Assembly (NCBI RefSeq): GCF_039908645.1
Contig: NZ_CP150917.1
Location: 5,219,501 to 5,283,500, forward strand
DNA: 64,000 bases
From: Pseudomonas helvetica
GTDB taxonomy: Bacteria > Pseudomonadota > Gammaproteobacteria > Pseudomonadales > Pseudomonadaceae
Reading direction: 5' to 3'
Shown: piece after piece, positions 25,649-34,566 of the stretch
Numbering within the stretch: position 1 is the stretch's first letter
How the letters are laid out: each line of letters starts with the position of its first letter
The notes under the pieces: model-generated
The model's database searches: none
What the model saw: the letters and a program-made list of their open reading frames with translations, nothing else
Told to the model about the DNA's origin: nothing
Position numbers and translations under genes: made by a program

Positions 25649-26020
25649 ATGCCACAACTTCAACCAGGAATGGCCCGCATTCGGGTCAAGGACCTGTGTC
25701 TACGGACCTTCATCGGAATCAATGAGGACGAAATCCTCAACAAGCAGGATGTGCTGATCAACCTGACCATCCTCTATGCCGCGCAAGACGCCGTGCGCGA
25801 CAACGATATCGATCATGCGCTCAATTACCGCACCATTACCAAGGCGATCATCGCCCATGTGGAAGGCAACCGGTTCGCCCTGCTCGAACGCCTGACCCAG
25901 GAGATACTCGATCTGATCATGGCCAACCAAAGCGTGCTTTACGCCGAAGTCGAAGTCGACAAACCCCACGCCCTGCGTTTCGCCGAGTCGGTATCGATTA
26001 CCCTCGCCGCGAGTCGCTGA
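25649..26020 (+). CDS. folX: Dihydroneopterin triphosphate 2'-epimerase
   Basis: A 123-residue protein of the FolB/FolX family. FolX epimerises dihydroneopterin triphosphate to dihydromonapterin triphosphate. Family features are [18 protein letters not shown] at the start, [14 protein letters not shown] in the middle, and [16 protein letters not shown] and [17 protein letters not shown] at the end. I use the ATG at 25649, just after folE. FolX rather than FolB is chosen because of the folM-folE context and the sequence around [10 protein letters not shown]. Confidence 0.88.
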   Translation: MPQLQPGMARIRVKDLCLRTFIGINEDEILNKQDVLINLTILYAAQDAVRDNDIDHALNYRTITKAIIAHVEGNRFALLERLTQEILDLIMANQSVLYAEVEVDKPHALRFAESVSITLAASR

Positions 26021-26088
26021 CCGTGCCTGGCGCATAAACCGCCAGGCTTTTATTATCCGCGCCACGATTTGATAGCACCGAGCCCATC

Positions 26089-26385
26089 ATGACCGAACAA
26101 CAACGCCTGGAACTTGAAGCTGCTGCCTTCCGCCGACTGGTCGCGCACCTGGACAGTCGCAAGGATGTGCAGAACATCGACCTGATGAACCTTTCGGGTT
26201 TCTGCCGCAACTGCCTGTCCAAGTGGTACAAGGCCGCCGCCGACGAACGCCAGATCGAGGTCAGCCTCGATGACGCCCGCGAAGTGGTTTACGGCATGCC
26301 GTACGCCGAGTGGAAAGCCCAATACCAGCAAGAAGCCAGCGCCGACCAGCAAGCGGCGTTCGCCAAAGGAAAAACCCATGATTAG
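26089..26385 (+). CDS. DUF1244 protein
   Basis: A 98-residue small helical protein. The conserved core is QNIDLMNLSGFCRNCLSKWY followed by DEARE-type residues (LDDAREVVYGMPYAEWKAQY), which matches the DUF1244 family. Function is unknown. It commonly follows fol genes in Pseudomonas and lies 68 bp downstream of folX. Confidence 0.85.
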   Translation: MTEQQRLELEAAAFRRLVAHLDSRKDVQNIDLMNLSGFCRNCLSKWYKAAADERQIEVSLDDAREVVYGMPYAEWKAQYQQEASADQQAAFAKGKTHD

Positions 26386-26464
26386 GCACTTGCCAGTCGT
26401 TGGTAACAGGTTAGCTTTACAAACAAGGAGTTAAACAGCTTCAGACGCTATGGCTTAAGCCTCT

Positions 26465-26507
26465 GACTCTGATTCTATTCGATAAGGATTTTCGATTCAT
26501 CAGAGTC
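26465..26507. repeat. 9-bp inverted repeat next to integrase remnant
   Basis: GACTCTGAT at 26465-26473 and ATCAGAGTC at 26499-26507 are perfect inverted copies 25 bp apart. They lie just upstream of the decayed integrase, so they may be an old recombination site, but only the geometry supports this. Confidence 0.35.
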
Positions 26508-26517
26508 GGGCTGGCTG

Positions 26518-26880
26518 ATGGAGCTTGTTTGGGCTACCGAAGATCTGGTGATTGCCGGGCGTCCGTATACCAGCTTTCCGATCCTGCTTTGGGACACGAT
26601 GGAAAGTGGTGTTCCTTCGCTACCTTCTGCACGGGGTCATAGGGTCAATGAAGTCCTGGCCAAGTACTGGCCGTGCTCTGTAAGACTTCTTCAGCTTCCT
26701 CCAGGCGCATGACATCGATTGGCGCGACGTTGACCGTGGCGAGGCCAAGAGCATTTGATCAACGAACTGATCAACGGCTATCTCGGCCACATGGCTGACC
26801 AAGGGGGGCTACTACCTCCCGGAGACGCATCCATGACTGTACAAAGTCCGTGCTTCAGGCGCTCGGCCGGCGTGGTCTGA
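26518..26880 (+). pseudogene. Decayed site-specific integrase (tyrosine recombinase type) remnant
   Basis: The start MELVWATEDLVIAGRPYTSF resembles the beginning of a family of Pseudomonas site-specific integrases as I recall them. In other phases further on, FLQAHDIDWRDVDRGEAKSI and LINELINGYLGHMADQGG read like pieces of the same N-terminal region, broken by stops and frameshifts. The catalytic C-terminal part is missing. I treat it as the relic of a mobile element that once inserted after the fol genes. Homology is from memory and moderate. Confidence 0.5.
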
Positions 26881-27119
26881 CTATCCTGATCATCACTGGT
26901 GACGCAGCCACCTTCCCACGCAGCCCTTTCCCGAACAGCAACCGAAAGACAACGGGCGAAACACCGCTATCGAAAGCCCAGCGCCAATTGTTCGCGGATG
27001 CGTTTCAACACTCTGGCTGGCAAGAGGCCCCTGACACCAACCCTTGATCGCAGGTATATTGATTTTATAACGCTCATTCACCGAGCAGAGATACCGTCGT
27101 CCTCTTGGGTGCCGAATTC

Positions 27120-27983
27120 ATGGATCGAACCGAACTGGCACCAGCCACCGACTGGGTCGTGCGAAACGCTCAACCAGGGCGAGTTGAGCGAATCGAAGCC
27201 TGGTTCGGCGGTCATGGCTACGATCCGCACCGCCACGATACCTACTCCATTGGTCGAACACTCTCGGGCGTGCAGAGTTTTCACTACAAGGGCGCACTGC
27301 GCCACGGTTTGCCGGGAAACACGCTAATACTGCACCCGGATGAACTGCATGACGGCATGGCGGGAACAGAGGCGGGTTTCCGCTATCGTATGGCCTATGT
27401 TGATCCGGCCCTGATTCAGCAAGTACTGGGTGGTGAACCATTGCCATACATTGTCGGCGGGCTGTCGAACGACCCTCGCCTGTATCAGGCCAGTGAATCT
27501 TTTGTGCAGGCAATGGATCATCCTCTCGACGCGCTGGAAGAACAGGACGCACTGTTTGATCTGGCAACTGCATTACGGGCGGTCGCAGGTAAACCGCGCG
27601 GGCGCAAGCGCCTGGATTACCGGGCTACCGAGCGGGCAAGGGAATTCATCATGGCTCATCTTCACCTGAGCATTACCCTGGAGATGCTTGAGCACATTAG
27701 CGGGCGCGAACGCTGGAGCCTCTCCCGAGACTTCAGGGTCTTGTATGGCACCAGTCCTTACCGGTTCGTGACCTTGCGTCGTCTGGATCAATTCCGCGCA
27801 TTGATCCTGGATGGATTCACGCTGGTGGATGCCGCTCTTGCGGCCGGCTTCCATGACCAGAGCCATATGACACGGCACTTCACTCGTTGTTATGGCGTCC
27901 CCCCATCGTCTTGGCTAGAACGCATCCGAGCACACCGTCAACTTGCAGGATCGTACAAGAATGCCTCAGCGCTCCTTCGCTAG
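27120..27983 (+). CDS. AraC-family transcriptional regulator
   Basis: A 287-residue regulator with an N-terminal AraC-type cupin domain (HRHDTYSIGRTLSGVQSFHY, TLILHPDELHDG) and a C-terminal double helix-turn-helix (ITLEMLEHISGRERWSLSRD, DAALAAGFHDQSHMTRHFTR, YGVPPSSWL). I use the ATG at 27120; a TTG five codons earlier is less likely. A cupin gene follows 32 bp downstream in the same direction and may be controlled by it. It lies in the scar region next to the integrase relic. Confidence 0.87.
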   Translation: MDRTELAPATDWVVRNAQPGRVERIEAWFGGHGYDPHRHDTYSIGRTLSGVQSFHYKGALRHGLPGNTLILHPDELHDGMAGTEAGFRYRMAYVDPALIQQVLGGEPLPYIVGGLSNDPRLYQASESFVQAMDHPLDALEEQDALFDLATALRAVAGKPRGRKRLDYRATERAREFIMAHLHLSITLEMLEHISGRERWSLSRDFRVLYGTSPYRFVTLRRLDQFRALILDGFTLVDAALAAGFHDQSHMTRHFTRCYGVPPSSWLERIRAHRQLAGSYKNASALLR

Positions 27984-28015
27984 GCTGACGACTCCCGTTT
28001 GATAGAGGATCCGTC

Positions 28016-28402
28016 ATGCACCACGCCCATAACGAACCGAACTTGCAAGCCATTAACCTCGCGCACAAAGCCTCGCTCATAGATCAGCAATGGAGCCCGC
28101 GGGTCGTCGCCGAAATGAACGACTACCAGTTCAAGGTCGTGCGCATCGAAGGCGAGTTCATTTGGCATTCCCACCCTGAGACCGACGAGGCATTTCTCGT
28201 GATCGAGGGAAAGCTGCGTATCGACCTACCCCATGGCTGCGTATACGTAGGTCCAGGCGAGTTGTATGTCGTGCCACGAGGAGTGGAGCACAGAACAGCC
28301 GCAGAAGGTGAGGCAAGACTGATGATGATCGAACCTCGTGGGATACTGAATACGGGCCATGAAGGTGGAGAGCGCACGGCCAACAACGACATTTGGATCT
28401 AA
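28016..28402 (+). CDS. Small cupin-domain protein
   Basis: A 128-residue single-domain cupin. The metal-binding cupin motif 1 is seen in FIWHSHPETDEAFLVIEGKL (two His and a Glu) and motif 2 in PGELYVVPRGVEHRT. Such proteins bind a metal and a small ligand; the reaction is unknown. It lies just after the AraC-type gene and is followed by a GC-rich stem-loop. Confidence 0.85.
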   Translation: MHHAHNEPNLQAINLAHKASLIDQQWSPRVVAEMNDYQFKVVRIEGEFIWHSHPETDEAFLVIEGKLRIDLPHGCVYVGPGELYVVPRGVEHRTAAEGEARLMMIEPRGILNTGHEGGERTANNDIWI

Positions 28403-28409
28403 ATAGCTG

Positions 28410-28437
28410 GCGCCGTCTCGCCTGGGTTTGACGGCGC
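28410..28437 (+). terminator. Stem-loop after the cupin gene
   Basis: GCGCCGTC and GACGGCGC form a perfect 8-bp GC-rich stem with a 12-base loop, 8 bases after the cupin stop. The T-tail is poor, so termination is likely but not certain. Confidence 0.55.
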
Positions 28438-28553
28438 TCGCCTTTCACAGAAGATCTTTGCCAGTCTTGTGCAGCGAATGGCGGTTTTCAGCCCTGGCTG
28501 CGTAAAAACGTTTTTGGGTAACCGCAGTGGATGATCCAGGGCCAGTTAAAAAC

Positions 28554-28591
28554 TGTTACCTATGTGCTTGAACCGTTTTGTTACCTATGTG
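28554..28591. mobile_element. Direct repeat resembling an insertion-sequence end (remnant)
   Basis: TGTTACCTATGTG occurs at 28554-28566 and again at 28579-28591. Spaced direct repeats with this sequence resemble the multiple end repeats of IS21-type elements, as I recall them. No transposase is left here, so this would be only a scar. Confidence 0.4.
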
Positions 28592-28617
28592 GGTCAGTCA
28601 TACCGCTGCGATTTTTT

Positions 28618-30162
28618 TCAGTCCTTCGGTTGTTGCCGTAACACCAGCGCTGCCAACCCACACAGGGTCAGGGCAATACAGGACACATAAAACGCATCGC
28701 TGTACGCCATCAGGTACGCCTCACGGCGCACGGTGTGAATCAGGCCCTCGATCACTTGTTGTTGAGCGGGCAAAAGCTGGTTGAATACGAACGCCTCGCT
28801 GTCCGCCATGCCAATGCGCAGGCGCTCCTGAAGAGAAGGGGAAAATAAGGTGATGGACTCTCCTACCCGCTCGGAATGAAAGCGTTCGCGCAGAGCGACG
28901 ACCTGCGTCAGCCCTGCAGTGCCTACGGCACCGCCGAGGTTGCGCAACATGGAGAACAATGCAGAAGCGGAGCCTGCTTCACTTTTGGCCAACCCGGAAA
29001 CCGCCAGTACCGAGAGAGCCACCATGATCAGGGGCTGTCCGATGCCCCGCACTACGGTGGAAGGAATGATCACGTTGGCCGCGCTGTCGACGTTCAGGTG
29101 CGCACCGAGATAGCAACCCAAGGCCATGATGAAAAACCCGCAGGCGACCATGACTTTAGGGTTCAGCCACTTCATCAGGCGCGGCATGAACGGCGCCAGC
29201 ACCAGTTGCACCATGCCGTAGGCAATCAGGCTGATGCCAATTTCTCTGGCGTTATACCCCTGCAGTTGGGAAAGGTAGTTGGGGACCAGGAACACGAGGC
29301 CGAAGGTAGCTCCGCCGAAAATGAACATTGCCGCGCTGGCTACCCCGAAGTTGTAGCTTTTGAGCAAGCGCAGGTTGATAAAGGAACGGCTGCCGTACAG
29401 CTGTGACAGTACGAAGTACAACAGTGCCACGCAGGCTATCACCGACATCCAGACAATAAAGTCAGAGCCGAACCAATCCTTGCGGCCGCCTTCTTCAAGG
29501 ACAATCTGCAATCCGCCCAAGCCGACGATCATGGCGGTAATACCGCCCCAGTCGCCGCGCTTGAGCAAGCTCAATTGCATGGGTTTCGCGTCGATTGACC
29601 ACGCCACCGCCAGCAGCAAAAGAATGCCCGGAGCCAGCTGTAGATAGAAGATCCAGCGCCAGGAATAGGCGTCGGTCAGCCAGCCGCCGATGGACGGCCC
29701 GGCCGCCTGGGCAACGCTGTTGGACAGGGCGAACAACGCCATGCCCATCGCAATCCTGCTGGGCGGCAGCTCGGTGATGATCAACTGAAATGACAAGGGA
29801 ATCAGCACCGCGCCGGCAGCCCCCTGAATCACCCGAATAATGATCATCACCTCAAGGTTCGGTGCCCAGGAACAGGCAATGGATGCCACTAGAAATACAC
29901 ATGAGCCCACAAGCATCACGCGACGCAGGGAGAATACCTGCACCAGCCAGGCGGTCAGCGGGATCATCACGATTTCTGCGACCAGGTAAGCAGTGGAAAT
30001 CCAGGACCCCTCCTCGAAGGTCGCCCCCAATGAGCCTTCGATTTCCGGCAGCGCCGCGCTCGTCACATGGACGTTCATGCCTGCCATGAAACAACCGAAC
30101 AGCCCTCCGATCACCGCAACCCATGCGCGAAAGGAAACCGCTTTCTCTTCGGCGTCAGTCAT
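28618..30162 (-). CDS. MFS drug exporter, DHA2 family (EmrB/QacA type)
   Basis: A 514-residue inner-membrane transporter with about 14 membrane segments. The start AWVAVIGGLFGCFMAGMNVH and the stretch TAYLVAEIVMIPLTAWLVQV, followed by IRVIQGAAGAVLIP, are standard for EmrB-type exporters. It forms the motor of a tripartite pump with the HlyD/EmrA adaptor and the outer-membrane factor upstream; its gene overlaps the adaptor gene by 8 bases. Expected to expel hydrophobic drugs using the proton gradient; real substrate unknown. Confidence 0.92.
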   Translation of the reverse strand: MTDAEEKAVSFRAWVAVIGGLFGCFMAGMNVHVTSAALPEIEGSLGATFEEGSWISTAYLVAEIVMIPLTAWLVQVFSLRRVMLVGSCVFLVASIACSWAPNLEVMIIIRVIQGAAGAVLIPLSFQLIITELPPSRIAMGMALFALSNSVAQAAGPSIGGWLTDAYSWRWIFYLQLAPGILLLLAVAWSIDAKPMQLSLLKRGDWGGITAMIVGLGGLQIVLEEGGRKDWFGSDFIVWMSVIACVALLYFVLSQLYGSRSFINLRLLKSYNFGVASAAMFIFGGATFGLVFLVPNYLSQLQGYNAREIGISLIAYGMVQLVLAPFMPRLMKWLNPKVMVACGFFIMALGCYLGAHLNVDSAANVIIPSTVVRGIGQPLIMVALSVLAVSGLAKSEAGSASALFSMLRNLGGAVGTAGLTQVVALRERFHSERVGESITLFSPSLQERLRIGMADSEAFVFNQLLPAQQQVIEGLIHTVRREAYLMAYSDAFYVSCIALTLCGLAALVLRQQPKD

Positions 30163-31327
30163 GCGAATCGCCCTGCCCGGCTGGGTGGGTGTCGACGGTC
30201 GTGATCACGGACATGCCCGGCAGAATGGGGCCGCCGTCATCGTGCTGATCAATCACGATCTTCACGGGAAAACGCTGCACGATCTTGGTGAAGTTACCGG
30301 TGGCGTTGTCCGAGGGCAGCAAGGCAAACATCGCACCCGAACCTGGCGAGAAACTGACTACGTGGCCCTTGAGCTTGCGCCCCGAATAGCTGTCGACACT
30401 GATATCAACCGCTTGCCCGGCGCGCATGTCGCGCAGCTGGGTTTCCTTGTAGTTGGCCACCACGTAGGCCTGCTGCGTTGGCACCACCGCCAGCAGCGGC
30501 AACCCCGGCGCCACATATTGGCGAGTACGCACCTTGCGCTGCCCCACGACACCGTCGATCGGCGAGCGGATCAACGTATCCTCCAAAGCGTTAGTCGCCA
30601 GGCTCAACTGAGCCTGAGCCTGGCTGCGCCGGGCGATCTTCTGCTTGAGTGAGGCTTCAGCCATTTGACGCCGGGTAATGGCGACATTCAACCGAGTATC
30701 TTGCTGACGCTGCATCGCCTGGGAAATTTCCACCGCGGCATTGGCCTGGGCGTAGCTGGCGGCTGCACTTTCCAAACGCTGGGCACTGGCGGCGTGTTCG
30801 CGGACCAAGCCTTCGTAGCGTTGCTCATCGAGGCTCGCGCGACGCCGCTCGGCATGCGCGCTGCGCAGGCGAGCGTCAGCTTGGGTAAGGCCGGCCTTCT
30901 GCTGGGCGATCAGGCTGTCGGTGACTTGCAGGTTGGCCTGCTGCGCTGCCACCGATGCTTCAGTTTCAGCCAATTCGGCGCGCGCCTGTTCCAGCCGCGC
31001 CAGATAGTCTCTATCCTCGATGCGCACAAGCACATCCCCGCGCTTGACGGGCTGATCATCCTCCACCAGCACTTGAGCCACGTATCCGGAAATCCGGGGG
31101 CTGATGGGAATCCAATCAGCACGCACATACGCATCATCGGTCTGCTCCAGGTAACGGCCGACTGTCATCCAATACATGCCGAACGCCACCGCCCCGACCA
31201 ACACCGCGCCACCTCCCAGCAGGATCAGAGTTCTTTTGCGACGCTGCTTACGCTCATGCATGAGCTGCTGGATCACACTCTCATGCTCATGCTGGAAAGC
31301 GGTTTTATCATCAACGGCGATATTCAT
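30155..31327 (-). CDS. EmrA/HlyD-family membrane fusion protein
   Basis: A 390-residue periplasmic adaptor with one N-terminal membrane anchor (TLILLGGGAVLVGAVAFGMY), a beta-barrel/lipoyl part (SPRISGYVAQVLVEDDQPVK), a long coiled-coil hairpin (about residues 110-240), and the return part (IRSPIDGVVGQRKVRTRQYV). It bridges the MFS pump and the outer-membrane factor. The start overlaps the outer-membrane factor stop (ATGA) and its end overlaps the MFS gene. Confidence 0.92.
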   Translation of the reverse strand: MNIAVDDKTAFQHEHESVIQQLMHERKQRRKRTLILLGGGAVLVGAVAFGMYWMTVGRYLEQTDDAYVRADWIPISPRISGYVAQVLVEDDQPVKRGDVLVRIEDRDYLARLEQARAELAETEASVAAQQANLQVTDSLIAQQKAGLTQADARLRSAHAERRRASLDEQRYEGLVREHAASAQRLESAAASYAQANAAVEISQAMQRQQDTRLNVAITRRQMAEASLKQKIARRSQAQAQLSLATNALEDTLIRSPIDGVVGQRKVRTRQYVAPGLPLLAVVPTQQAYVVANYKETQLRDMRAGQAVDISVDSYSGRKLKGHVVSFSPGSGAMFALLPSDNATGNFTKIVQRFPVKIVIDQHDDGGPILPGMSVITTVDTHPAGQGDSHD

Positions 31328-32826
31328 GGCTGGGTACCGGAAAAGGTGAGGGGAGCGTGAGAAGGCGCATCGACCGGGATATCAGAGGAAGACGACTGCC
31401 AACCGCCGCCGAGGGCGCTAAATAGAGCGATCTGGCGCTGCAGCAAACGGCCATCTGCATCGGCGCGCGTGGCCTGCAAGCGAATCAGCTCGCGCTCACT
31501 GTCCAGCACGTCAAGGAAGTCGATAGACCCGGCGTTGTAATTGAGCTGGGCCAACTTGTAGGCCTGGCGACTGCTGTCCAGCGCCTGACTCAAGGCTGCG
31601 TGGCGCTGCCGCTCTCCGTCATACAAAGCCAAGGCCTGACGCACTTCCTTGAGGGCCTTGAGCACACTGGCCTCGAATTGCGCCACGTCGACCTGCTCGA
31701 GTGCCCGGGCCTGGTTGACCCGTGCGCGATTGACTCGCCAGTTGGGAAACTGCCAGGAAATCAGCGGACCGATACCAAACATCACCGCGCTGCTGTCTCC
31801 CAGCTCATGGGGTGTGTGGCTGGATGAGGACACCGAAGCGCCAAAGGTCACCTTCGGGTACAGATCGGCCTGAACAATATCCACCTGCAGCGAAGCCGCT
31901 TGCAGCACTCGCTCGGCCTGGCGAATATCAGGGCGACGCGCCAGCAGTTGCCAGCCATCCCCCACGGGAAGCGCAGCATTGAGCTTCGGCACCACTTCAC
32001 AGGTCGCCGCGCCAGAGCCCTGCTCCAGATCGGCCACACCGGTCAACATCGCCAGTTCGTACAGCGCTGCTTGCCGACGCGCCTCCAGCATTGGCAGAAG
32101 GGCCAGGGTTTCCCCCTGCAACGCCTGCATCCGAACATATTCAAAATCAGTCACCACACCGGCCTGACGCTGACGGTCAATCAACGCCAGACTTTGACCA
32201 ACCACTTCCAGTGAATGGCGCTCGACCTTGGCCCGTGCGCCCAAGACACAAGCATTCACATAGGCCCGGGTGGTTTGCGCCACGATCGTGATGCGCAACA
32301 AGTCTTCAGCATCCTGTGCGGCAGCGGCCTGAACCTGAGCTCGCTCGATGGCGTGCTGAACCTGGCCCCAGATATCAACTTGATACGCCAATTCGAAGCC
32401 GGGATTGAACGCCCATTGAGACGGGGCGTGGCTGTCGGTGGCCTTGGCGAGTGTCTGGTCATCGGCAGTTTTGCCATAGGCGGCTCCCAGTGACGCTTGA
32501 GTGGACGGCCAGCGCTCGGCATCGGCCTGCATGATCCCGGCCAGCATCGATTGAACGTGGGCCTGGGCGGCCGCCAGATCTCGGTTGTGCTCCAGCGCCT
32601 GCTGCACCAGCGCATCGAGTTTCGGATCGTTGTACAACTGCCACCAACGTTCGGGCAACGCCTGGGCTGAAACGCCTTGGGGCAGGTGGCTCAGGGCATT
32701 GATGCGCTCCGGGTGCGGCTGCGCCGGCTGATGAGTCGTCCATGCGGCACAGCCAGCCAAGACAATAGAGGCCATGCCCACAAGCGAAAGACGGCCGTGC
32801 CACGCGGTAAAAAAGGGCGAACGCAT
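31324..32826 (-). CDS. NodT/OprM-family outer-membrane efflux lipoprotein
   Basis: A 500-residue outer-membrane channel. I use the ATG at 32826, which gives a lipoprotein signal (SLVGMASIVLAGCAAW). Two OEP repeats follow, with family stretches such as RWWQLYNDPKLDALVQQALE, FELAYQVDIWGQ, LLARRPDIRQAERVLQAASL and QLNYNAGSIDFLDVLDSERE. First gene of the tripartite efflux operon (outer-membrane factor, adaptor, pump), about 200 bp downstream of the AraC-type regulator. Confidence 0.92.
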   Translation of the reverse strand: MRSPFFTAWHGRLSLVGMASIVLAGCAAWTTHQPAQPHPERINALSHLPQGVSAQALPERWWQLYNDPKLDALVQQALEHNRDLAAAQAHVQSMLAGIMQADAERWPSTQASLGAAYGKTADDQTLAKATDSHAPSQWAFNPGFELAYQVDIWGQVQHAIERAQVQAAAAQDAEDLLRITIVAQTTRAYVNACVLGARAKVERHSLEVVGQSLALIDRQRQAGVVTDFEYVRMQALQGETLALLPMLEARRQAALYELAMLTGVADLEQGSGAATCEVVPKLNAALPVGDGWQLLARRPDIRQAERVLQAASLQVDIVQADLYPKVTFGASVSSSSHTPHELGDSSAVMFGIGPLISWQFPNWRVNRARVNQARALEQVDVAQFEASVLKALKEVRQALALYDGERQRHAALSQALDSSRQAYKLAQLNYNAGSIDFLDVLDSERELIRLQATRADADGRLLQRQIALFSALGGGWQSSSSDIPVDAPSHAPLTFSGTQP

Positions 32827-32972
32827 CGCAGAAATCCAGAGTTCTGAGTAGGGATGCAGGTTATGAGAGCGCAGGTCTGCGCTTCTCCCGAGTTCCAGAC
32901 AACTGTCGTTTCGATTGAGACAACATGCCCTTCGCGACCGCCTTGAGAGCTCCCGAGCCGCAGGCAAGCGCA

Positions 32973-33001
32973 AGCATGGCCCACATAAAGTGAGCCATGC
33001 T
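32973..33001 (-). terminator. Inverted repeat downstream of the AraC-type gene
   Basis: AGCATGGC and GCCATGCT are perfect 8-bp inverted copies separated by 13 bases, just after the regulator gene. It lies between the regulator and the efflux operon and could be a terminator or an operator; there is no T-run. Confidence 0.35.
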
Positions 33002-33030
33002 CTGTAAGGATTGCTGACTACAGGAGGAAG

Positions 33031-33771
33031 CTACGCCGAACGGCAGTGGCTCGGAGTGAAGCCCATGGTGCGCTTGAACATGGCGGCGAATGCGCTGGGG
33101 CTTTGGTAACCATGTTCCAGTGCCACATCCAGAATCGACACGCCAGAAGCCAACCGCTGCAGGCAGAGAAGCAACCGGGTGCGCTTGCGCCACTCCCCAT
33201 AGCTCATGCCCAGTTCTTTCTGGAACAGGCGAGCCAGGGTGCGAGAGCTCATGTTGAGCTGTTCAGCCCAACTCTCCAGCTTCGAGTCCTGAGATGGATT
33301 ATCGATGAAGCCAGCGCACAGCAACTTGAGCCGAGGCTCGGTAGGGATCGGTACATGAGCCAGCACCTTCTGTGCCCTGTCGAGCTCCGAGAAGATCAGC
33401 TCGACAATCTGTGCATGGCGCGCCAGAGCACCTTTATCGTCGGACTGATCGCCAGCCGCTACGATCAGCTCACGCAGCAGCGGCGAAACCTTGATGACTT
33501 GACACTCTTGCGTCAGAACGTCGTGGGCGCCAGGCGTAATCAGCAAGGTGCGCATGCGTACCTCGCCAGTCATGCGAATCTCGTGCTCCATACCCGAGGG
33601 TACCCACAGCGCATGACCAGAAGGCACCACCCAAGTCGTCCCGGAGACCGAGACCAGCATCACGCCACTGATGGCGTACACCAACTGCCCTTCGGCATGC
33701 CGATGCGAAGCCACTATGTCCCCATGACCGTAGTTACCGGCGAGCGTCGCCAGGGCTGTACGCGCAGTCAT
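33031..33771 (-). CDS. AraC-family regulator (NimR-like), likely controller of the efflux operon
   Basis: A 246-residue regulator with an N-terminal cupin ([31 protein letters not shown]) and a C-terminal AraC DNA-binding domain ([51 protein letters not shown]). I use the ATG at 33771; the earlier TTG lies in the leuA-like fragment. It is in the same direction as, and 204 bp upstream of, the efflux operon. In E. coli a similar regulator (NimR) controls a neighbouring drug exporter, so local control is likely. Confidence 0.87.
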   Translation of the reverse strand: MTARTALATLAGNYGHGDIVASHRHAEGQLVYAISGVMLVSVSGTTWVVPSGHALWVPSGMEHEIRMTGEVRMRTLLITPGAHDVLTQECQVIKVSPLLRELIVAAGDQSDDKGALARHAQIVELIFSELDRAQKVLAHVPIPTEPRLKLLCAGFIDNPSQDSKLESWAEQLNMSSRTLARLFQKELGMSYGEWRKRTRLLLCLQRLASGVSILDVALEHGYQSPSAFAAMFKRTMGFTPSHCRSA

Positions 33772-33836
33772 GTCAGCAAGGCACTGCAACGTTCATTACG
33801 CTGAGCAGCCCAAGGTGCGACGCACGATTGACAGCG

Positions 33837-34001
33837 CTTGCGTTCGGCATTCATTGGCTCAATCAAGGCCTGATTGCCGTCGCGCATATCGACGCTGCAC
33901 CACGTAGGCGCAACTGACTGGACGTTGCCGGGCCATGCGCGGCCTGGCAGGTCTACCGTGGTGAAATGTCGATATTTGCTGGAAGGGTCCTTCAGCATCA
34001 T
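33837..34001 (-). pseudogene. leuA: 5' fragment of leuA (2-isopropylmalate synthase)
   Basis: From the ATG-ATG at 34001 the frame reads [20 protein letters not shown], then [20 protein letters not shown] and AERK. This is the start of LeuA, with the metal/substrate motif RDGNQ intact. After AERK the family likeness stops abruptly and a stop follows. A full LeuA is about 550 residues, so only about the first 55 remain. The piece lies directly upstream of the AraC-type regulator and may have brought its promoter along. Confidence 0.8.
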
Positions 34002-34079
34002 AGCGCTTCTCCTTTTCAGAACAGTCCGTCTGACGGCAGGCTCGGCACCTGCCGCCATCGATCACTGGATCAAATACTA

Positions 34080-34566
34080 AACGAACATGGTTTGACACAA
34101 ATTGTGTTCTCACACTCAGAACATCAAAAAAATCACAATTTTCACTAAAAATATTAAATTCATGAGTTCTTTATGCTTGAGCATGGCAAAAAAGCACAAT
34201 TTGAATTCTGAAAGGAGGGAGTTCAGCTACATTGCCAGATCGCTGCAGTCCAATGACCGCGAAGCTCTTGTGGTCAAGTGGAGTGCAGTTCCGCACCTTG
34301 TGTTTGTGACACTCAGGACTCGTGCCTACGCAAACGTCACGGGTGTCTATACGGAGCAATCAGCAGCCAGATGCGAAATACTCCTGAAGCTCCATACACT
34401 CTCTCGCCATAACTCAGCAGGTGCTCGGACGATAGCAAAGGACCGCGTCTGCAAGCTTGCATGTGGTTCGAAATGAGCTCAAAGAAAGTAAAAAAAGTTA
34501 CTATCTGCAACTACCTGAATACACTCGTAAATATCGCATATAACAGTTAAGAAGGATCCGTAAGCG
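34080..34566. other. AT-rich intergenic region, no supported gene
   Basis: Between the leuA fragment and the HopJ-like gene the DNA is clearly richer in A and T than its surroundings, especially 34090-34200 and 34480-34560. One plus-strand open frame of up to 124 codons (34102-34476) starts MCSHTQNIKK, but it has no good ribosome site and no recognisable domain. I do not call it. The last ~60 bp probably hold the promoter of the HopJ-like gene. Confidence 0.5.

Larger units (their letters stand above)
26386..27119. other. Gene-poor scar region of 734 bp
   Basis: Between the DUF1244 gene and the AraC-type regulator I see no intact gene. The stretch holds a 9-bp inverted repeat (26465-26507) and fragments of a decayed integrase (26518-26880), followed by sequence with short open frames in several phases but no recognisable product. 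Confidence 0.6.

Noticed and set aside
34102..34476. Open frame of 124 codons in AT-rich DNA.
   Set aside because: No ribosome-binding site, no recognisable domain and irregular composition; noted only as an uncertain region.
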